Shown here piece after piece: positions 4,996-5,534 of a stretch of DNA of 5,534 bases. Both the position numbers and the translations under genes were made by a program. The notes below the pieces were generated by a model that saw only the letters and a program-made list of their open reading frames with translations, ran no database searches and was not told where the DNA came from. Location: contig CALCDB010000040.1 in NCBI GenBank assembly GCA_937901395.1, forward strand, positions 1 through 5,534, given 5' to 3'. The number at the start of each line of letters is the position of its first letter. The stretch's first letter is position 1. The DNA is from an uncultured Verrucomicrobiota bacterium (GTDB taxonomy: Bacteria; Verrucomicrobiota; Kiritimatiellia; RFP12; UBA1067).

Positions 4996-5534
4996 TTGAA
5001 CCCCAATAGTTTATGTAATTGCACCGATAGCGACCAGCCCTCAAGTTCTTCAATCGCCGCCTTCGCCAGCGCAAAATCAATCTTCCCGCCGCGATCGCAT
5101 GGCGAAACATAATAATCGTCCGCCTTGATTTGTCCCCTTGTCTTCTTGCAGAACTCCGCTATGTCCTCACGATCTGCGACTACCCTTACCTCGTTCGCTT
5201 CTTGCAACTCTATCCTCGCGCCTACTTTGGGCGAACAGGCGATATAGTCCACGAAGCTTAGCCACTCCGCCTTGTCCACCCCGTTCGTGCCATTCGTCTC
5301 TACTGCGATCCAATATCCATCCGCCTTCAGTCGCGCCACCAATTCTGGCATTCCTGCTTGTATCGTCGGTTCGCCTCCAGTAAGCACGATGTTCTTTATC
5401 TTGTATTCCCCAACCTCCGCCAACAATTCCTCTAAGCCCTGCGTATATCTGCGTTCGACTTCCGTATCGCACCATTCGCACTTTAGGTTGCACCCCGCGA
5501 AGCGTATGAATACGCATTTGCGCCCCATGTTGCG
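4992..5534 (-). CDS. queE: 7-carboxy-7-deazaguanine synthase, 3' part (start lies outside the window)
   Basis: A radical SAM enzyme that converts 6-carboxytetrahydropterin to 7-carboxy-7-deazaguanine in the preQ0/queuosine pathway. The 4Fe-4S motif GCNLKCEWCDT (C-x3-C-x2-C) sits near the visible N-terminus and is followed by VLTGGEPTIQ, the SAM-binding GGEP motif, then ETNGT, SPKVG, YVSPCD and the closing SVQLHKLLG, all typical of QueE. The ATG at 5528 is not the real start: the frame is open to the window edge and the visible residues RNMGRKCVFIRFAGC match the family's GEGRxxGxxxVFIRLxGC, so about 20 N-terminal residues including the GEG motif are missing. Total length would be about 200, at the small end of the family. 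It is the first gene seen in the overlapping block; queC, queD and folE are not in view. Confidence 0.92.
   Translation of the reverse strand, partial: RNMGRKCVFIRFAGCNLKCEWCDTEVERRYTQGLEELLAEVGEYKIKNIVLTGGEPTIQAGMPELVARLKADGYWIAVETNGTNGVDKAEWLSFVDYIACSPKVGARIELQEANEVRVVADREDIAEFCKKTRGQIKADDYYVSPCDRGGKIDFALAKAAIEELEGWSLSVQLHKLLGFK

Noticed and set aside
5526..5528. ATG at 5528 as the queE start
   Set aside because: The frame stays open upstream and the two visible preceding residues fit the conserved family N-terminus, so this methionine is internal and the gene is cut by the window edge.
1..5534. Mobile elements, CRISPR arrays, tRNA/rRNA genes, riboswitches
   Set aside because: I saw no transposase or integrase motifs, no direct repeat series, no tRNA-like cloverleaf and no non-coding stretch longer than 75 nt that could hold a riboswitch.

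Overview
The window holds a bacterial, densely packed, one-directional gene block. Every supported gene lies on the minus strand, so transcription runs from the high coordinates to the low ones. In transcription order the genes are: 3' part of queE (7-carboxy-7-deazaguanine synthase), luxS (S-ribosylhomocysteine lyase), truB (tRNA pseudouridine-55 synthase), ribF (riboflavin kinase/FAD synthetase), manA (class I mannose-6-phosphate isomerase), a phosphomannomutase divided into two overlapping reading frames (N-terminal phosphoserine domain, then the metal/sugar/phosphate-binding domains), a PHP-domain phosphoesterase of the TrpH/YciV (RNase AM) type, and after the only real intergenic gap, the 5' part of rpmH (ribosomal protein L34).

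The organism cannot be named from the sequence. It is a bacterium (L34, LuxS, bacterial RibF) with Shine-Dalgarno-led translation, medium GC, a standard genetic code in these frames, and very compact gene packing: all seven junctions from queE to the PHP gene overlap, by 4 to 34 nt, three of them as ATGA. Several proteins are at the short end of their families (TruB without a C-terminal PUA-like domain, ManA 245 aa, RibF 271 aa), which fits a streamlined lineage. LuxS resembles the type I recall from Bacteroidales and other gut anaerobes, but this is memory-based and weak evidence for taxonomy.

The functions are mixed: tRNA modification (queE, truB), the activated methyl cycle and AI-2 (luxS), flavin cofactors (ribF), fructose-6-P to mannose-6-P to mannose-1-P conversion (manA plus the split phosphomannomutase), and nucleotide/RNA phosphoester hydrolysis (PHP). 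The manA/phosphomannomutase pair is a clear pathway unit leading toward GDP-mannose. The others seem joined by compaction and translational coupling rather than by one pathway.

An extended -10 promoter lies in the 75-nt gap just before rpmH, so rpmH (normally followed by rnpA, outside the window) has its own start; no convincing intrinsic terminator separates it from the upstream block. The most notable observation is the split phosphomannomutase: both parts keep all expected active-site motifs, the cut is in the linker between domains 1 and 2, and the second part has a well-placed GGAGG inside the end of the first.
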